From an uncultured Clostridia bacterium (GTDB lineage Bacteria; Bacillota; Clostridia; Oscillospirales; Acutalibacteraceae): a DNA stretch of 5,848 bases. The notes beneath the pieces are model-generated. The model ran no database searches, was not told the DNA's origin, and saw nothing but the letters and a program-made list of their open reading frames with translations. The stretch lies in NCBI GenBank assembly GCA_947565265.1, contig CANOFK010000087.1:1-5848 (forward strand), written 5' to 3'. A program made the translations under genes and the position numbers. Positions 4,147-5,848 of this stretch are shown one piece after another (the stretch's first letter is position 1; each line of letters starts with the position of its first letter).

Positions 4147-5520
4147 ATGAGTGAAAACAAGATCCCCTACAAAATCTATTTGGAAGAGCACGAGATGCCG
4201 GAGGCCTGGTACAACCTGCGGGCCGATATGAAAAACAAGCCCGCCCCCTTGCTGCACCCCGGCACCTACCAGCCCATGTCCGCCGGGGAGTTGGAGGAAG
4301 TGTTCTGCGGCGAACTGGTCCGGCAGGAGCTGGATAACGACACCCCCTATTTCCAGATCCCCACCGAGATACGGGATTTTTACAAGATGTACCGCCCCTC
4401 CCCCCTGGTGCGGGCCTACTGCCTGGAGGAAAAACTCCAGACCCCCGCCAAAATCTACTATAAGTTTGAGGGCAACAACACCTCCGGCTCCCACAAGCTG
4501 AACTCCGCCATCGCCCAGGCCTACTACGCCAAACAGCAGGGCCTTAAGGGCGTCACCACCGAAACCGGCGCGGGCCAGTGGGGCACCGCCCTCAGCATGG
4601 CCTGCTCCTATCTGGGGCTGGACTGCAAGGTATACATGGTCAAGTGCTCTTACGAGCAGAAACCCTTCCGCCGGGAGGTGATGAAGGTCTATGGCGCCAA
4701 CGTGACCCCCTCCCCCTCGGAAACCACCGGCGTGGGCCGCAAGATCCTGGAGGAGTTCCCCGGCACCGGGGGCTCCCTGGGCTGTGCCATCAGCGAGGCC
4801 GTGGAGGTGGCCACCTCCACCCCCGGCTACCGCTATGTGCTGGGCAGCGTGCTCAACCAGGTGATGCTGCACCAGTCCGTCATCGGCCTGGAGGCCAAGG
4901 CGGCTATGGACAAGTACGGCATCAAGCCGGATGTGATCATCGGCTGTGCCGGCGGCGGCAGCAACCTGGGCGGGCTGATCGCCCCCTTTATGGGCCAAAA
5001 GCTCCGGGGCGAGGCGGACTACCGTATCATCGCCGTAGAGCCGGCCAGTTGCCCTTCCTTTACCCGCGGCCAGTACCGGTATGACTTCTGCGATACAGGC
5101 AAGGTGTGCCCCCTGGCCAAAATGTACACCCTGGGCAGCGGTTTCATGCCCAGCGCCGACCACGCCGGCGGCCTGCGGTTCCACGGCATGAGCAGCGTTT
5201 TAAGCCAGTTGTACGCCGACGGGCTCATGGAGGCCGTCAGCGTCAAGCAGACCGACGTGTTCCAGGCGGCGGAGGAGTTCGCACGGGTAGAGGGCATTTT
5301 GCCCGCCCCGGAGAGCAGCCACGCCATTTTGGCTGCGGTCAACGAGGCCCTGCGCTGCAAAGAAACCGGCGAGGAAAAAACCATCCTCTTCGGCCTCACA
5401 GGCACCGGCTACTTTGACCTGGTGGCCTATGAGAAGTTCCATAAGGGGGAGATGCAGAACACCATCCCCACAGACGAGGACATCCAAAAATCCCTGGCAA
5501 AGCTGCCGGTGGTGGAATAA
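4147..5520 (+). CDS. trpB: TrpB2-type tryptophan synthase beta chain (PLP-dependent)
   Basis: This enzyme condenses indole with L-serine to give L-tryptophan in the cytoplasm, using pyridoxal phosphate. It has 457 residues, longer than classical TrpB (about 400) and typical of the TrpB2 (TrpB-like) subfamily with its extended N-terminus. Motifs in order: KFEGNNTSGSHKLNSA (106-121) with Schiff-base lysine K117; TTETGAGQWG (137-146) with catalytic glutamate E139, where the W is characteristic of TrpB2 (TrpB1 has H); GCAGGGSN (266-273), the phosphate-binding loop; and a late LTGTGYFD segment (417-424). The start at 4147 follows AAAGGAG by 11 nt; the open frame back to 4096 lies within the terminator and is rejected. 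Expression is set by the tRNA-Trp T-box. No trpA or other trp gene adjoins, which favours stand-alone indole salvage or a distant partner. All key catalytic residues are present. Confidence 0.96.
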   Translation: MSENKIPYKIYLEEHEMPEAWYNLRADMKNKPAPLLHPGTYQPMSAGELEEVFCGELVRQELDNDTPYFQIPTEIRDFYKMYRPSPLVRAYCLEEKLQTPAKIYYKFEGNNTSGSHKLNSAIAQAYYAKQQGLKGVTTETGAGQWGTALSMACSYLGLDCKVYMVKCSYEQKPFRREVMKVYGANVTPSPSETTGVGRKILEEFPGTGGSLGCAISEAVEVATSTPGYRYVLGSVLNQVMLHQSVIGLEAKAAMDKYGIKPDVIIGCAGGGSNLGGLIAPFMGQKLRGEADYRIIAVEPASCPSFTRGQYRYDFCDTGKVCPLAKMYTLGSGFMPSADHAGGLRFHGMSSVLSQLYADGLMEAVSVKQTDVFQAAEEFARVEGILPAPESSHAILAAVNEALRCKETGEEKTILFGLTGTGYFDLVAYEKFHKGEMQNTIPTDEDIQKSLAKLPVVE

Positions 5521-5608
5521 ACGGGTAGGCCCATAGCTACGACGCGGATACCGGCGCGCTGGAGGGCGTAACGGGGACCACCTCATACTACGCCGGCGAA
5601 TAGGGACA
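5521..5608. other. Short region after trpB2 with a possible coding remnant
   Basis: Bases 5529-5603 read in one frame as a 24-codon stretch ending YDADTGALEG...SYYAGE and TAG, with codon choice like the neighbouring genes, but an in-frame TAG stands at 5526-5528 and there is no start codon or ribosome site. It may be the eroded C-terminus of a lost gene or chance. Confidence 0.25.
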
Positions 5609-5642
5609 GAAGGGGGCGGGCGCCATGCCGTCCCCTTCTTTT
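5608..5642 (+). terminator. Rho-independent terminator of trpB2
   Basis: GAAGGGG (5609-5615) pairs with CCCCTTC (5632-5638). The stem continues through a G-U pair and CGG/CCG (5617-5619/5628-5630) to an 8-nt loop, and TTTT follows (5639-5642). It lies about 90 nt after the trpB2 stop and ends that unit. Confidence 0.88.
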
Positions 5643-5688
5643 GAATTGTAAACTTTTCTCGATTTTGCCCACTGGGCGGCCCAAAACC

Positions 5689-5717
5689 TTGCGTAAACAA
5701 AAAAAATAGGATATAAT
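5689..5717 (+). promoter_or_regulatory. Promoter of the gene at the right edge
   Basis: TTGCGT (5689-5694) and a perfect TATAAT (5712-5717) stand 17 bp apart, and the spacer contains a run of A that may add curvature. An inverted repeat GCCCA-C-TGGGC (5667-5677) lies just upstream and might bind a regulator. Transcription would begin near 5724. Confidence 0.75.
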
Positions 5718-5753
5718 GTTTGATAACTACTCAAAACGGAGGTGCCAGGCCAC

Positions 5754-5848
5754 ATGGCAAGAGAACGTTACCTGGTGGGCGCCGGGGAAGATACCATCCA
5801 TACCGGCGTTATCGAACTGAAAACCCCGCGGGACAAGCGGAGGAATTG
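5754..5848 (+). CDS. Unrecognised protein, N-terminus only
   Basis: An ATG at 5754 follows GGAGGTG (5738-5744) by 9 nt and lies about 30 nt after a good promoter, so this is very likely a real gene. Thirty-one full codons are visible before the window ends. The peptide begins MARERYLVGAGEDTIHTGVI and continues with a charged ELKTPRDKRRN stretch. There is no signal peptide or membrane segment in the visible part, though a basic KRR stretch like this often precedes a membrane helix. I do not recognise the family with confidence and give no function. It is separated from trpB2 by a terminator and has its own promoter, so there is no reason to link it to tryptophan metabolism. Confidence 0.8.
   Translation, partial: MARERYLVGAGEDTIHTGVIELKTPRDKRRN

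Noticed and set aside
3973..5184. Long minus-strand open frame (403 codons) opposite trpB2
   Set aside because: The sequence is Gly/Ala/His-rich and repetitive, has no recognisable family or ribosome site, and overlaps the T-box and a well-conserved enzyme. It is an antisense shadow.
1..5848. CRISPR array, phage, toxin-antitoxin or defence system
   Set aside because: No regularly spaced repeats, cas-like, integrase, capsid or nuclease genes were seen. The XRE gene has a membrane tail and no adjacent toxin.

Overview
The window looks like chromosomal DNA from a high-GC, low-G+C-lineage-type Firmicute, most likely a gut Clostridia member of the Oscillospiraceae/Ruminococcaceae kind. The reasons are a complete tRNA-sensing T-box leader (a Firmicutes hallmark), strong AGGAGG-type ribosome binding sites, consensus sigma-A promoters with 17-bp spacers in otherwise GC-rich DNA, and a MarR-MATE cassette of a sort common in Clostridia. 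The organism assignment is inference; no rRNA or other taxonomic marker is present.

Layout. Bases 1-168 are non-coding and hold a run of small hairpins, possibly a dispersed intergenic repeat. Bases 169-2021 (minus strand) form a two-gene operon: a MarR-family repressor followed by a 12-helix MATE efflux transporter. The operon promoter is a perfect consensus (TTGACA-17-TATAAT) with one near-perfect TCCGATATCGGA palindrome inside the spacer and a second perfect copy just past the expected transcription start, an arrangement typical of autorepression. Divergent from it, 2195-2923 (plus strand) encodes a 242-residue protein with an Ala/Pro-rich N-terminal half and a compact C-terminal domain. 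That domain has a HEMEH zinc-metalloprotease-like motif flanked by two CxxC pairs, resembling the SprA-related putative metalloprotease family.

Bases 2924-3192 are non-coding and contain a 21-bp-stem hairpin whose G-U pairs favour the plus-strand transcript, then the promoter of a 169-residue XRE-type DNA-binding protein (3193-3702) with a two-helix membrane-anchored tail. Bases 3703-4146 hold a hairpin after that gene, a consensus promoter, and a full T-box riboswitch with a UGG (Trp) specifier, 7-nt tRNA-acceptor bulge, and mutually exclusive antiterminator/terminator. It controls a TrpB2-type tryptophan synthase beta chain (4147-5520). A rho-independent terminator follows at 5609-5642. The window ends in a new promoter and the first 31 codons of an unrecognised gene (5754 onward).

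How the parts relate. The MarR-MATE pair is a self-contained, probably ligand-inducible drug or metabolite export module. The T-box-trpB2 unit is a separate module that would make tryptophan from indole and serine when tRNA-Trp is uncharged; no trpA, trpC or other trp gene is visible here, which fits indole salvage. I see no mobile element, CRISPR array, tRNA or rRNA. Most of the window is recognisable families; the less explained items are the HEMEH/CxxC protein, the long hairpin at 3001-3051, and the GGGCAGC repeats in the divergent promoter region.
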